In this document: one piece after another, positions 21,750 through 33,946 of the stretch
How positions within the stretch are numbered: position 1 is the first letter of the stretch
How the letters are laid out: every line of letters starts with the position of its first letter
From: Thamnidium elegans
Lineage: Eukaryota; Mucoromycota; Mucoromycetes; Mucorales; Mucoraceae
Assembly: GCA_025201345.1 (NCBI GenBank)
Contig: JAIXMG010000010.1
Location: 744,001-808,000, forward strand
Reading direction: 5' to 3'
Length of the DNA: 64,000 bases
The notes under the pieces: generated by a model
Told to the model about the DNA's origin: nothing
The model's database searches: none
What the model saw: the letters and a program-made list of their open reading frames with translations, nothing else
Translations under genes and position numbers: made by a program

Positions 21750-22749
21750 ATATATATATTAATATATGTATTCTGCACTTTTTTTTTTTTTTTTTTTTTT
21801 TTTTACCATCGATAAGTATTGCCAGGAAAAAGCATGTGTACCCTCAGATTGTGACTCACTCTAAAATAAACAGATATATATAAAAAAAAAACGAACAGTG
21901 TCAATGCATATTTTATATATGCATAAATTTCTCTTTTTACCCCTTTCACTTTTTCTTCTGTTCCTACTATATTATTATTCACTGTTGAGGATGGCCACGT
22001 GTCATTTGAATCTATTTGCATAGATACCGAGGGTCTAGCATAGCGATGACGTCTTTCACTGTGACGCCGATGTAATACAGAAGAAGAAGACTTGCCATCG
22101 CTATCATCATTTGATCCATATGTAAATGATTTTCTTTTTGCAGAAGCTTAAATTAAAATATATGTTATTTTTCTTAACCCTTTTTTTTTTCTTTTGTACT
22201 TACCATGTCTAGCATGCAGTCTAATCTCTCTTCTTTCATATGCTCTTCCTTTATACTTTCCTTCGTCATTAATTACTGCTGCTGCTGCTGCTAACAACAT
22301 GATTGGGTCAGGTTGAGAACGTTCTTGCTGTAAATGAAGATTGGCATCTGTCTTTATTGGTAATGACACTTTGATATCCCCTAAAAAAAAAAAAAAAAAA
22401 AAAAATAGTGTTGTCAGTTGACCACACTCAATATATAGCATATTACATGTAATATATATACCTTTGCTAGATACTCTTCTTTTAAACTTATCGTCAATCA
22501 TGATTAAATTATTAGAAGAATCTATTATGTATACTATTTAAATACTATTGACAATAAAATGATACAGCTATTTTTTTTCTTACCCATTAGTTGCTGTAAT
22601 GAAGAAGTATCTTGGTTGGCTAAATCAATCAAAATACGGCTAGCTTCTGCATCCACTTTATTTGACGAGTCTTGTAATTCAAAAGCATCTTGACTTTTTC
22701 TTGTAGAAGAAGAACGTGGTTGTATCTGTGTTGGATATTCCTGCAACAT
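21239..22749 (-). CDS. Gln/Ser-rich protein of unknown function
   Basis: Best model: exons 22584-22749, 22462-22521, 22204-22380, 21941-22146, 21807-21860 and 21239-21550, giving 324 aa. Only an N-terminal segment looks structured: 'EASRILIDLANQ' (amphipathic helix) and later 'DPIMLLAAAAAVI', followed by a basic region 'GRAYERREIRLHARHG' and 'HRRHSERRHRYARP'. The C-terminal exon starts 'QHQQQQHHQQEKR' and is Ser/Asn/Gln-rich. It resembles a transcriptional regulator in composition, but I recognise no family. An in-frame ATG at 22770 is an alternative start. A 32-nt exon-like piece at 21621-21652, also Gln-coding, breaks the frame if included. Confidence 0.55.
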
Positions 22750-23107
22750 GCTCAGTTTTTTTTTTTCCAAAAAAAAAAGGGAAAAATATATGTATAATAA
22801 AAAAGATAAAAAATATGAAATAAAAAGGAAAAAAAAATGTGTGTGCGTCGTGTAACCCTTTTACGCTACTTAATACGCAAGAAATGACGTCGACTGGTAG
22901 TTTTTAACCTTTTCTCTTTTGTAACATTTGTAACAGGACTGTCAACTTACATGGTAAGTTGCTTTAAAACCCTCATGCCATTCTATTTTATGGCATTTTT
23001 TTTTTTTTTTAATAGTATACGTTTTTTTTTTATTATTAAACTTTTTTTTTTTTTTTTTTTTTTTAATATTAAGGGGGAGAGAGGAGAGAACTCGTGCAGT
23101 GGATATT

Positions 23108-24652
23108 CTACTTTTTTTTATCAGTGACATTAAACTTAAAATGTGCGATATCACCATCTTCAATTGTATAGTCTTTTCCTTTTTGTAAATATTTACCAGC
23201 TGCTTTAACAGCCGTTTCATTACCCAATTCCTTAAGATCGGCAAACTTTTGAATTTCAGCTGAAATAAAGCCACGCATAAAATCAGTATGAATGACACCT
23301 GCTGCTTGAGGAGCCTTTGTTCTATTCTAAAGTAACCATAATTATTTATAAGCAATATATATATACGTATATACTCTATATTTTTACTTACTCTTACTGT
23401 CCAAGCACGTACTTCTTGTTGTCCGCAGGTATAATAATGAATTAAATCTAACGCTTTATAACCAGCCAAGATAACCTTGGGTAATTGGGATTGAATATTC
23501 AATTCGTTCAAATACTGTACTTGCTCTTCCTTCTCCATATCAGCCAATTTAGATTCTAATGATACAGACAATGGGATAATAAGATCGCCCTTATTGTTCT
23601 CTTGTACCCATTCACTAATCTTTGGCAACCACTTATTTTCTTTTGAAATGTAATCCTTTTCACTAGTATTGACAAGGTAGATCATTGGCTTTGCTGTTAA
23701 TAAATGTAAACTATTGATAGTATTGATCTCTGTAGAAGACCAGTCTCCTTTTCTAACATCTTTTCCTTGAGCCATAAACTCGGCTAAACCCTCTACAATG
23801 CTCTACAAAAAGGGGAGGAGTGTAAGTAATAATAATAAAAAAAAAACGTGTGTATATAATCTGCAAAAAAAAATACCAATTCTTCTTTTTTAGAAATAGT
23901 ACCAGCCAACTTTTTGGCGTCAGGGAACTTGGCTAATTTGACTAACTCGAGCAATTGACGTTCCAACATTTCCTCGTCCTTGATTCTTAATTCGTTTTGA
24001 ATGATCTCTAAATCTCTAACGGGATCAATAGTGTTTTCTACATGAGTGATATCGTCATTTTCAAATGCTCTGACAAGGTGGTAAATGGCATCGACCGAAG
24101 CTACGTTGGATAAAAATGCGTTACCGAGACCTGCTCCTTGTGAAGCACCACGTACAAGTCCTGCAATATCTACAATAGTCAACTAAATAGAAAATAATTA
24201 AAAAATTATGCTTGGATACAGTTATAAAAATAAAAAAAAACTCACATGTGCTGGTGTAATTCTCTTGGGTTCGTATGCTTTTACAAGCCAATCTAATCGC
24301 TCGTCAGGTACTTCAACACGAGCTTCTGAAGGATCAATAGTACAAAAGGGGTAATTTTCAGCTGGTACACTACTGTTTGTAAGTGCATTAAACAAGGATG
24401 ATTTACTACAATCAAAAAATTTAGTTTGTGCTTTTTTTTTTTTTTTTTTTGACAGGTTATTTTAGCTTACCCAATATTGGGTAACCCTACAACACCCATA
24501 CGAAGGTTGTTTGAAGGTCTACCCAAAAAGGCTTTCTCGGGTTCTTCCTTTTTACTAGTCTTCTTTTTAGCTAAAATTATATTTGAAGTAGAAAAGAAGC
24601 GTTGAGAGGTCAATGCAGAAGCATTACCAAGTTTCTTTGTAATGCTCAACAT
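23108..24652 (-). CDS. YchF/OLA1-type GTPase/ATPase, mitochondrial form
   Basis: Five exons: 24471-24652, 24246-24405, 23877-24182, 23392-23802 and 23108-23326; 425 aa. P-loop '[12 protein letters not shown]', switch regions around '[17 protein letters not shown]', the YchF marker 'NTSEKDY' replacing the usual NKxD guanine-specificity motif, and the C-terminal TGS-like block '[20 protein letters not shown]'. Replacement of NKxD is why YchF/OLA1 prefers ATP. About 45 extra N-terminal residues ('[16 protein letters not shown]') look like a mitochondrial presequence, as in yeast Ylf2. ATG at 24652 chosen because the upstream extension is homopolymer-encoded. Confidence 0.92.
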
Positions 24653-24805
24653 TACAAAAATATAATAATAAAAAAAAGGGGAAAAGGGGTAAAAAAAAAA
24701 AAAAAAATATTTTTTTATTTTAGCCATCCATGTTTAATTTTTTTTTTTTTTTTAGTGTATATAAAAAAAGATTGAAGCCGGAGTACAGAATAACTTCTAA
24801 TACGT

Positions 24806-27366
24806 TTAGTCGTCTTCATCATCGTCTTCTTCTTCCTCTTCAAAATCATTCGATTTTCCTCTCAAGGCTCTTTCAGCATCTCGTAACAGCTTGCCAATAC
24901 GCTCTTCAACATATCTTGTATACACCGTATTATCATTCTCTACGGCATCAGATAATCCAGGAAACTCTTTTGCCAATCCTGTATTTAAGTCTGGGCCATA
25001 AACGACATGTTTAAACCAAGGTCTCTCATGACCAATACCAAGAGGATCTATAAAGGCTCTTTCAAACTGCATGATACGTTCATTTGCTTTGGCAGCATGT
25101 TTCTTCAACTTTTTCGAAAAGTGTTTATGGACTGCAAACTTATGAGCCCACTTGTTTCTCTTCTTTTCAAAATGATAACTGGTAGCTGACAACGAATGTA
25201 AAGCAGAAGAAATATAGGGGAGTGAGAGACATCCCCGCTTAGATATCAAATGATCCATATGACGTACTATCTCTACAGAATAATCTAACGAGTGCATAGG
25301 TAAAAGTATGTCGGACGTAAGGTGCAATACCAACAGACCCCAAATTCTGGTTAATGTTTGATGGTATTCGAATGTTGGGTCTACCGTTCCTTCCAACCAA
25401 GCCATAGTATCAAGCGATGTATGTCGAATATTCTCTTCGCCTCTGAAACCAAATGAGATGCTGGAGATACCAAGGTGACTGAAGAAAGCTGCATAATCAG
25501 AATCCGAACCTAACGGATCTGTTAAAGGTAAGTATGTTACACTATCTGATGGAGAGGATTCAAAATAAAAATCATAATCAGAGTGTGCTGCTGCACCCTT
25601 TTCTGATTTCCAAACATCATATACAGTTTGACTTGTACGTGGGTCAATCACCTCTTTAGTAACTTGATATAATAATTGATTTAAAATAGGGGAGGATTGT
25701 GCTGAAAAGTGATTTCCGGATACAGCATAATCAACATTTAGATAAGCAACCGCTTCTTCTTTTAACCAAGACTGGTGATCTTCTACCCATTCGGTTGAAC
25801 CAACTGAACCGTATTCTTGTGCATCCCAAGATGCAATTATTAATGTACGTCTTGGACGCCAACCTCTTTCGATTAAAATACCGATTGTTCTTACTAGTTC
25901 CATCTAAATTTAAGGGGATAAAAAAAAACTTTTTTAACAGTGGAGGAAAAATTAAACTCAAAATTAAATTTTACCAATACAGCTGAACCAGAAGAAGGAT
26001 CCATTGCACCATGACTCCAAGCGTCTCTATGGTTTCCAATAATAACGGCTCTATTCGGTTCCTCACTGCCAATGATTTTACCAACAACGTTCCAAATAGG
26101 TTTCACCTTGTAATCATTAAAATTGATCAAATTAATCAGTGCTTCACTAGGACCACTGTAATAACTTAAATCGCAAATACCACCAATCCAAGTAATATCT
26201 GATTTAATTCCAAATCCTTCTGTTGTCTTTAAAAGAGCTTCTGCATCTTGCCAAGAGACGGGTAAAGAAGGTATCTTTGGTATACCTGTTGCCTCGTCAT
26301 AAGTGATACGATGCGTAGCATTTGTTTCAGTTACAGCTGCGTAACCTTGTGTTAATGGATCTCCTATAATGTACGAAGAGTACTGGACCGATCCTTGTTC
26401 TACAACAGTAGGACTAAAATTACAATGAGAATATTTATATTTATACACACACACACATATATATTTTTTTTCTTTTACCCAATTGCAGTTGTATTTGTAT
26501 CATCAGGATCAGAAAATAAAACTGCACCAATGCATCCAAAATCTTCAGCCATTTTTACTTTTAGGCCCTTCCTAATAACTCCGTTTCGTATCAAGGCAAT
26601 GGTTCCCTTAAAAGAGACACCACGGGCCATTAAGAATTGAAAATCGGTTAATCGACCATAGTTTACGTAAACAACAGGACCGGTAACATCTCCGTTACCA
26701 GAATAAGCATGAAATGGGCTTTTGTCGTTTATTGGAGACTCGTACAAGAGCTCTGAAGGACCTTGAATTACAGCTAATCTGGTCTGGTTTGGATAGTTTA
26801 GTAATGGCCAGTACGTTTCAATCTTGGTATCGGTAACACCAAATTTTATCCAGCTATCCCGTGTCCAGTTTGCTAAGTTCCTGTCTGAATCTGAACCGGC
26901 GAGATGGGACTTGCTTGAATATGTTGTGGCATATTGCTTGATATGATCACTAGACGGAATTGACTTGAACAAGTCTGAAACAGTTTCGGTAGGTAATGCT
27001 TTAAAAGTTTTGGGGGGTTTGAGTATATTATATAATATTAATACACAATAAATACATACAAAGTTGAACATAATTTCCAATAAACCTATGAATAAAATAC
27101 ATGGAAACTGTACAGAATAAAAAAGTAACTAATAATTTAATTCCTCTTGTACGTGACCGAATAATAATACTCTTGCGTGTACTCTTTTCTTTTTGTCGAG
27201 ATGACATGAAGAAGAAACTAATACGGTTGATCCATCTGGTAAAACCTGAAGAGTTCTTGCTTTCTTCTGCAATCAATGGTGAAGCTGGCGAAGAAAATTG
27301 CTTTTCATTAAACCACGGTTGCTTTTCTGCATCCGATGAAGGAACTGATAAGTATCCTTTTTGCAT
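24806..27366 (-). CDS. M28 peptidase-like type II membrane protein (glutamate carboxypeptidase II/Vps70/Tre family)
   Basis: Four exons: 27060-27366, 26479-26998, 25975-26413 and 24806-25903; 787 aa. Short polar cytosolic N-terminus, one membrane segment 'LLVTFLFCTVSMYFIHRF', then PA, M28 peptidase and dimerisation domains. Zinc ligands of the GCPII type are present: His404 in 'NHRDAW', Asp414 in 'GAMDPSSG', Glu452, Asp480 and His583. The residue before Glu452, which in GCPII is the catalytic Glu (DAEE), is Gln451 (codon at 25817-25819). Enzyme may be inactive or altered, as in transferrin-receptor-like relatives. C-terminus is a very acidic tail. The first splice (GTATGT...AAAG) was set by frame. 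Confidence 0.86.
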
Positions 27367-28155
27367 TTTTGTTTAGAAAAAGAAGGGAAAACATTTAAAA
27401 TGAAAAAAAAGGATTTATATGTACTTATTTTAAATCTATATGTTTGTTTATCATATAAAACTTACTGTCCTCCCCCCTCCCCCTCCTTCCTTGTTTATAA
27501 ACAAAACAGTTTTAAGAACGGTCATAAGGTTTTATTTATTGTTCCTGACTTTGTCTTTTTTTTTTAAGTAAGAAATCAAACCGATATTATTATCTAGTAT
27601 CTACCTAATAAGAACAAGTCAATTATTAACTAATAAGAACAAGTCAATTATTAACTAATAAGAACAGGTCAATTATTATTGCTGTTGTAATTAAAATTGG
27701 AGTATGTATCATTTAAAAGTACACTTGTCGTTTGTATATAAAAAAAAAAGTACTTGTTTCGTATCTCTACTAGTGTCTATACTATACTATATATATACAT
27801 AGATGATAAACATTATAAAATAGACTTTAAATCAGTCTGAAGACCTTGTTTGGCCTGATGGGACTAGAATCCATAGAAAGACTGACAACGGAAATGCCCC
27901 CCCCCCACCATTATCAGAAGTGTTTATTTTTATTTACTCTATTAACTATTCCTATTTAGTTGGTTGCAAAGGTTATAAATTGAACTGTTACCCATAGTAA
28001 AATAATAAATCGAGAAGTCTTACCATATTTTGTGATGTTTTTTTTTTGCTTCTGAGCGATCTTGTCTTTTTCCATTTGAGCGACTTTTTTTTTTAATTCT
28101 TTTGAATTTCAGATTACGTATTTTTCTTTTTTTCTTTTTCCTTATTCCTTTCAAA
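27367..28155. other. Divergent intergenic region with tandem repeat
   Basis: Lies between the divergent M28 and UBX genes. Contains a CT-rich block near 27470-27490, three copies of a 25-bp repeat (27605-27679), a C11 run near 27898 and T tracts. No coding frame or RNA gene recognised. Confidence 0.6.
27605..27679. repeat. Three tandem copies of a 25-bp unit
   Basis: Unit begins 'ctaataagaacaagtc'; copies start at 27605, 27630 and 27655. The first two are identical; the third has one A-to-G change within the shared part and differs at its last base. It includes the palindrome-like 'aattattaa'. Likely a replication-slippage minisatellite. Confidence 0.85.
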
Positions 28156-29073
28156 ATGTCTACTACTACTGATGCTGCTACTGTGACTATAGAACCTATC
28201 GATAGACAATTAAAAATTTTGAGTCCTCCCAAGAATGCTAGTCAAATACGTAAGTAGTTTATTTATCTGTATTGTAACGAGATCTAACACTTTTTGTTGC
28301 TGTAGCCGATTTACCAGAAACAGCTTATAAATTAGAGGCCAACGAAATAAAACAGTTATATCAGTCCACTGTAGAACGTAGACAAAACCTTGAAAATAAG
28401 TAAGTAACGATCTACGACAAATAATATAAATCTAAATTGTTTTTTTTTTATTCAGACCTTTAAAGACTCAAAAGATGAGGGATGGAGAGGAACAAGAAAA
28501 ATTGAAAAAATATCCCAGAACAACCATTCGTATTCGCATGCCTGATCATACCATTGTCCAAGCAGTGTTCCAATCGAGAGAAAGAGGTATATATTTATTT
28601 TATTTTATGTGTGCGCATAATTAAAATATTCGTTACTAGTTTCCGAATTATACGAATTCACCAAATCACTACTGGAAACACCTGATCGCAAGTTTGTACT
28701 CTGTTTACCTCCACGTACCAAATTGATTGAACCTACATTGACCCTTTTCAAGGCTGGATTATCACCCGCTTCAAATGTTTTATTCGGTTGGATTGAACAA
28801 GGAGAAAAAGGTTAGCAGAAAAAAAAAGAAAAAAAAAAAGGACTTCTAGATAATGTCTTTAAAAAATGTATTTACAATGTATGTAACCTTTGCGTAGGCA
28901 ATAATGATTTAAAACAGGAGTACCTTGACATGAGACAGGAATTAACTACTGCTGCGCCTGTGCAATCTAGTATTCCCGCTACAAGCACTTCCTCTAGTAC
29001 TTCTTCTGAATCTAAACCTAAATCAAAGGCTGTGCCAAAATGGTTACAGAAGGGTTTATTTAATAAAAAATAA
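28156..29073 (+). CDS. UBX-domain protein resembling the C-terminal part of TUG/ASPSCR1
   Basis: Five exons, 28156-28249, 28306-28399, 28456-28586, 28640-28810 and 28898-29073; 221 aa. The middle contains a UBX fold: 'TTIRIRMPDHTIVQAVFQ', a helix 'ELYEFTKSLL' and 'FVLCLPPRTKLIE' followed by 'LTLFKAGLSPASNVLFGW'. Upstream, 'ENKPLKTQKMRD' matches the conserved 'N.PL.TK..R' segment before the TUG UBX, and the C-terminus 'VPKWLQKGL' matches the TUG end. UBX domains bind Cdc48/p97. The N-terminal ubiquitin-like domains of full TUG are absent, so the protein is a short form. Confidence 0.78.
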
Positions 29074-29812
29074 AGTGCACTTTTTTCATATTGTGAATCT
29101 TTGTAAATTATCCTTGTAATTGTATTGAAGGTATCCAAGTGTATATATGACAAGCGGAACTGGTAATTTACATGCTAACACGTTTTGAGAATAAATAAAT
29201 AAAAAACTATTACCTTATAACAAGTTATTATTTCTTTCGCACGAAGAAAAAAGAATATGTATGATAATTAAAATTACACAGCATAACTGGGCACTGTTGC
29301 AAGTACCGATACTATATTTGAATATTACAATGGACTACGCATTGTATTATTATATATTGTAGCCAAAGAAAACTTACAAGACGTAATCAATCTATCACTA
29401 TTAAACGATGTTTAAATTCGGGGGGGGGGTTTTTTTTTTTATATTGTGTTGTTTTTCGAGCTGGCAGCAAAGCCCACTTGTACGACAGCAAAAAGAAAAA
29501 AAGTAGAGGGCTTATATATTCAGCCACAAGAGGTTTCATATATCAACATTGTAAATTGACCATTTATAGATAAAAAAGACCTTATAAAGACAGTGAATAT
29601 ATGAAAGAGAATTTAGTGTTGCAACTAATAAAAGTCTATTTTTAACAAGGTGATTATCTAAGCACAGAAGTTAGACTTACTATAGTTACACGATAATAAG
29701 CCCACGATTTATTTTTCTTTAAAGAGGGGGGAAGGGGGGTAATAAAACTGTTATTTTTCTATTAAAATAACGAGCTTAAAAGTAGTAGTTTATATATGTA
29801 TAAGTGGAGGGA
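29074..29812. other. Convergent intergenic region
   Basis: Between the 3' ends of the UBX gene and the transporter gene. Has a G9-T10 junction near 29420-29440 and G-rich 'gaggggggaaggggggg'-like sequence near 29725. Nothing coding and no RNA gene recognised. Confidence 0.55.
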
Positions 29813-31210
29813 TTACTTGGAGATTCTCTCTTGATAACGAACCCAACTGTAGTAACCAGATCCAATCAAGGCTAATAATATACCAAGTCCATTCTAAAAA
29901 AAGATTTTTTTTTAGTTAAAAAAAGAAAAAAAGGATCGTCCAAAAAATTACTTACTAAGGCTGAGATTTCATTTTTAAAAATCATGGCAGCTAAAACGGT
30001 TTGAACACAAGACTATACAACATCAAATTAATACATGTATTACACCACTTGAATAAATAATAATAATAATAATAAATACCTTTGCGGTACCACTGATGGT
30101 ATTTGTCAAAGCAGAAGTGTACTTGACCTGCAAGAACATGGCAATATTGATACCAAATCCAGTAACACCAGTAATAGTCTAAATAATTTCTTTTTTTTTA
30201 ATATCCAATTAAAAAAAAATATATATTTAACTTACCATTAAAACCCAAAAGCTTGACGTATAAATGATTTCAGATGTCTCCATAATATCAGTAATTTCAC
30301 CAGATAACAAGAGAAGAGGAGAAAGGAAAATGATGGCAAGTGTAGTATTATAATGAAGCAATTTCCTAAAATAATAATATGAGTACATATATCCCTTTAC
30401 TTCCCCTTTATTTATATATTTACCATTGATTGTTATCAACAACTGCCAAAGTCTTTTGAACATAGATACCATATAAAGCAACAAATGCACTGGAGCCAAC
30501 ACCATAAAATACACCAGGCCAAGAAAAGTTAATCTCACCATAGGAACCGATCACAAAACCTGAAAATACAATACCACAAGCTACCAGAGCTGGAAGAGAG
30601 GTCTTCTTATGAAGGATGAGCAAGGTGAAAAGGATAGTAAAATTAATGGATAATGATCTAGCAACCTATATAAAAAATAGTGATCAATTTTAATGTATAT
30701 ATAATATATGTATATGTAACTTACTTGATAAAATGTAACATGGACATACTTTAAACACAAGTTATTCATTACCAACATACCAACATAAACAAAAGTTAAA
30801 GGTGCAACCTTTTTAGCAATAGCAATATTAAACTCATAAGGTGGAATGATGCTAAACATTTTGTAGCTATAATAGATGTTGAGTTCATCTTAAAAAAAAA
30901 AGTTTTTTTTTTCTCGTTCTTACCTTTTACCGAGAGAAGCCCAAATGAGTAAAAGAATTAAAGCGACAACAAGTTGATACCAAGTAACGAAAAGAGCATA
31001 AGGGAAATCAGAAGAGCCACTCATAATAATCTTGTTTAAAAAGACAACAGAGAGTGAAATGACAAAATAGAAACTGACAACAGCAGCGATAAGTGATACA
31101 GGATGTTGCTTCTCACCTCGGCTTTGAACTGGTGTAGGTAAAAAAGGTTCTTCACTTTCATCCATGTCTTTACGACTCATTGGAATGTCATTATCTCTTG
31201 ATGAATTCAT
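29813..31210 (-). CDS. Nucleotide-sugar transporter, GDP-fucose type (SLC35C1-like)
   Basis: Seven exons: 30924-31210, 30725-30866, 30424-30665, 30236-30365, 30080-30178, 29956-30012 and 29813-29893; 345 aa. About ten membrane segments of the TPT/NST superfamily. Family blocks: 'VVFLNKIIMS', 'FPYALFVTWYQ', 'LKYVHVTFYQVARSLSI' (SLC35C1-like), 'GEINFSWPGVFYGV' and 'TNTISGTAKSCVQTVLA' (C-terminal NST motif). A Golgi importer of GDP-fucose is the best family match and fits fucose-containing Mucoromycota cell-wall polymers, but sequence alone does not fix the substrate. N-terminus is polar and cytosolic. It shares a 174-bp promoter region with TOP3. Confidence 0.83.
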
Positions 31211-31316
31211 ATTTGCTCAAAACTTGTTTTTAACGAAGAAGAAAAGACGAAATAAAAAAATGACAAAAAATCTAAAAATAAAAGGGTTACCGTAGTTTCA
31301 AAAATACAAAACAGGA

Positions 31317-31348
<32 letters not shown>

Positions 31349-31384
31349 CTTTTTCTTTTTCTTGTTTACGAGAACAAAAAAAGA
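31211..31384. promoter_or_regulatory. Bidirectional promoter, transporter / TOP3
   Basis: Just 174 bp separate two divergent ATGs. The TOP3 side consists of about 28 T followed by a CTTTTT-rich leader. No upstream element was identified by sight; shared use is an inference from distance. Confidence 0.45.
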
Positions 31385-33772
31385 ATGCGTGTTTTATGTG
31401 TGGCTGAAAAACCAAGCGCAGCAAAAGCAATAGCATCTATCCTTTCTCAATCCAGTTATACAATAGTAAAGACCCTTCTTTTTTATATGAATGTATACCA
31501 TAGACTTATTTCTTTTTTTTATTTGTAAAGAGAACTACAGGAGATGCTCATGTCAAAAATTATGACTTTACCTACAACTTCACCACTGGACCTGCAAGTG
31601 TTGTCATGACTGCCTTAAAAGGTCATTTACTAGAATTATCTTTTGAAGGTGGTATCAATAGAAACTGGAACGATTACCCAATAGAGGACTTATTTCGTAC
31701 GCCTCTTATTAAAAATGTATCTAATCACCTTATACCCATTGCTGACAACTTGAAATCAGAAGTAAGACGAGCCGATGTTTTATTTATTTGGACTGATGGT
31801 GATAGAGAAGGTGAAGCTATTGGCGGCGATGTAGCTGATCTATGTCGATCTGTAAAACCTAATATAACTGTATGGAGAGCTCGTTTCTCTTCTATGCTAC
31901 CACCGTAAGTTTGTATGCACATATAATTCTATCTACTTATCACTTATTTAATAATTTATCATCCCAGGGCAATTCATAACGCAGCTAGGAATCATATCGA
32001 ACTAGATATGAAGCAGGTAGAGGCAGTTCGAACTAGATCCGAACTCGATTTAAGGATCGGCGCAGCATATACACGATTACAGACGATGCAATTAAAAGGA
32101 TTTTTTACAATGGATCAGAAAAAGATTGTTAGTTATGGAAGTTGTCAATTCCCTACTCTTGGATTTGTGGTAGATAGGTACTTGCAAGTAGAAAACTTTC
32201 GACCAGAGCAGTTTTGGAAGATCACAATGACATATCAACAAGAGAGAGAGCAACCAAATGAAGTACCGCTAAATACCACATTTACTTGGAGACGAAATCA
32301 TTTATTTGAACATTGGACTAGTTTTATTTGCTTTGAAAGCTGTGTTCAGGCAAAAACAGCTACTGTTACAAATGTGAGATCAAAAGCAACTTCAAAATGG
32401 AAGCCGTTACCTTTAACAACTGTAGAAATGCAAAAAGTGGCTTGTAGAGTATTAGGTTTATCTGGTGCCCGTATCATGTCAATTGCAGAAGAACTGTATA
32501 CAAAAGGTTCGATTAGTTATCCAAGAACTGAAACAGATCAATTTGACCAAGGATTTGATTTTATGAGTTTGATAAATAAACAAACACAAGATAGTTCTTG
32601 GGGTGAATATGCACAACTGTAAGTAAAACACACTAACAAGTTTAAAAAAAGGGTAGCTTACATTATTATTATTGTATAGATTAAGAGATGGTGAATTTGA
32701 AAGGCCCAGATCTGGAAAGAATAACGATAAAGCACATCCACCTATCCATCCTACTTCGTATGATTCCAGTTTAACGGGTGATAATAAGCGATTATATGAA
32801 TTTATTGTTCGTCGATTTCTTGGTTGCTGCTGGAAAAATGCACTTGGCCATGAGACAAATATCGAAGTTCAAATGGGGGACGAATACTTTGATGCCAAGG
32901 GCCTCGTTATTCTTGAGCGTCATTACTTGGAAGTTTACACATACGATAAATGGAATGGCAATGAAGTACCTGAGTTTCATGTCGGTGATGTATTTACACC
33001 TGCCCAATTAAATTTGGAACAAGGTACCACCACAGCTCCCAAATTTTTGACCGAGTCAGATTTAATTTCATTAATGGAAAAGAACGAAATTGGTACGGAT
33101 GCTACTATCGCTGAACATATTCAAAAGATCCTCGATCGAAAATATGTATTCAAAGAAACTCAGTACTTTAAACCTTTAACTTTGGGTATTGCCCTTATTA
33201 CTGGCTATAATCAAATCGATTTGGAGCATAGTTTAAGTAAGCCTGCACTTCGCAGACAAATGGAAGCTGATTTGAAAGCAATTTGTGAGGGTTCAAAATC
33301 ACCGCTTGAAGTAAGAAATGATTCCATACGCAAATACTCTGATATGTTTTCTCATTTGAAATGTGATTTCAGAGTTATTAATCGATCGATGGAAGCTCAT
33401 TTTCGAGAAGCTGAAGATGGTTCCAATGGAGGTGGTAGTAATAGTGGTGGAAGTTTCTTTAACGGAGGTAACAGGAATAGTAATCGTGGTAGTAGTGGAA
33501 ATACTGGTCGTGGGAGAGGTCGCGGTCGCGGAGAAACTGCAACAAGAGGAAGAGGTCGCGGAGGAACTACAAGTAGAGGTAGAGGTGCACCATATTTTCC
33601 AGGTAGACCTAATACCAGTACAAATGATGGCCTTGCTGGTACAAAGCTTTGTCACTGCAATAAAGATTGTGTAACAAGAAAAGTAATCAAGAACAATGCC
33701 AACCATGGGAGGTCATTTTATTCTTGCCCAGTCGTCGAAGCTGGTTGTGGGTTTTTCGAATGGATTGACTAG
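31385..33772 (+). CDS. TOP3: DNA topoisomerase III (type IA)
   Basis: Four exons, 31385-31465, 31531-31904, 31968-32618 and 32680-33772; 732 aa. TOPRIM domain: 'VLCVAEKPSAAKAI' and 'IWTDGDREGEAIG' with the catalytic Glu and DxD acids. Active-site Tyr336 lies in 'SYPRTETD'. After the gate domain comes a Gly/Arg/Ser-rich linker with RGRG repeats (33420-33600), and a single GRF zinc finger at the end ('LCHCNKDC', 'FYSCPV', 'CGFFEW'). In eukaryotes Top3 acts with RecQ helicase and Rmi1 to dissolve recombination intermediates. Animal TOP3A has more zinc fingers; this compact form with one GRF resembles TOP3A cut short. Both termini look natural. Confidence 0.95.
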
Positions 33773-33785
33773 TAAATTCTTCCCT

Positions 33786-33916
33786 CCCTCCATCTCATAT
33801 ATATACATATATATATATCCTTTCTATCACACACTTCACAGGCTTCACGCACTTCACACACTTCATGTAATATATATATATATCCTTTCGATCACACGCA
33901 TTTCCCACATTTCATT
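33786..33916. repeat. Imperfect direct duplication downstream of TOP3
   Basis: Two copies of a unit built from a TA tract, 'tatcctttc', 'atcacac' and a CA/TTC-rich tail, starting near 33804 and 33869. It sits between the 3' ends of TOP3 and the F-box gene and probably falls in the TOP3 3' untranslated region. Confidence 0.6.
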
Positions 33917-33946
33917 TAATAATAACTTTTTATTGTAATAAAATAC

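Noticed and set aside
22942..23107. Extension of YchF past the stop at 23108
   Set aside because: The frame there comes from T/A homopolymers; the protein already ends at the family position.
33299..33706. Thr/Ser-rich minus-strand frame of 135 codons
   Set aside because: Antisense of the Gly/Arg-rich linker and zinc finger of TOP3; the composition follows from the repeat codons.
33810..33890. Two ATATCCTTTC words downstream of TOP3 that resemble U12 donors
   Set aside because: They lie in a duplicated noncoding segment after the stop codon, with no TTCCTTAAC branch or AC acceptor nearby.
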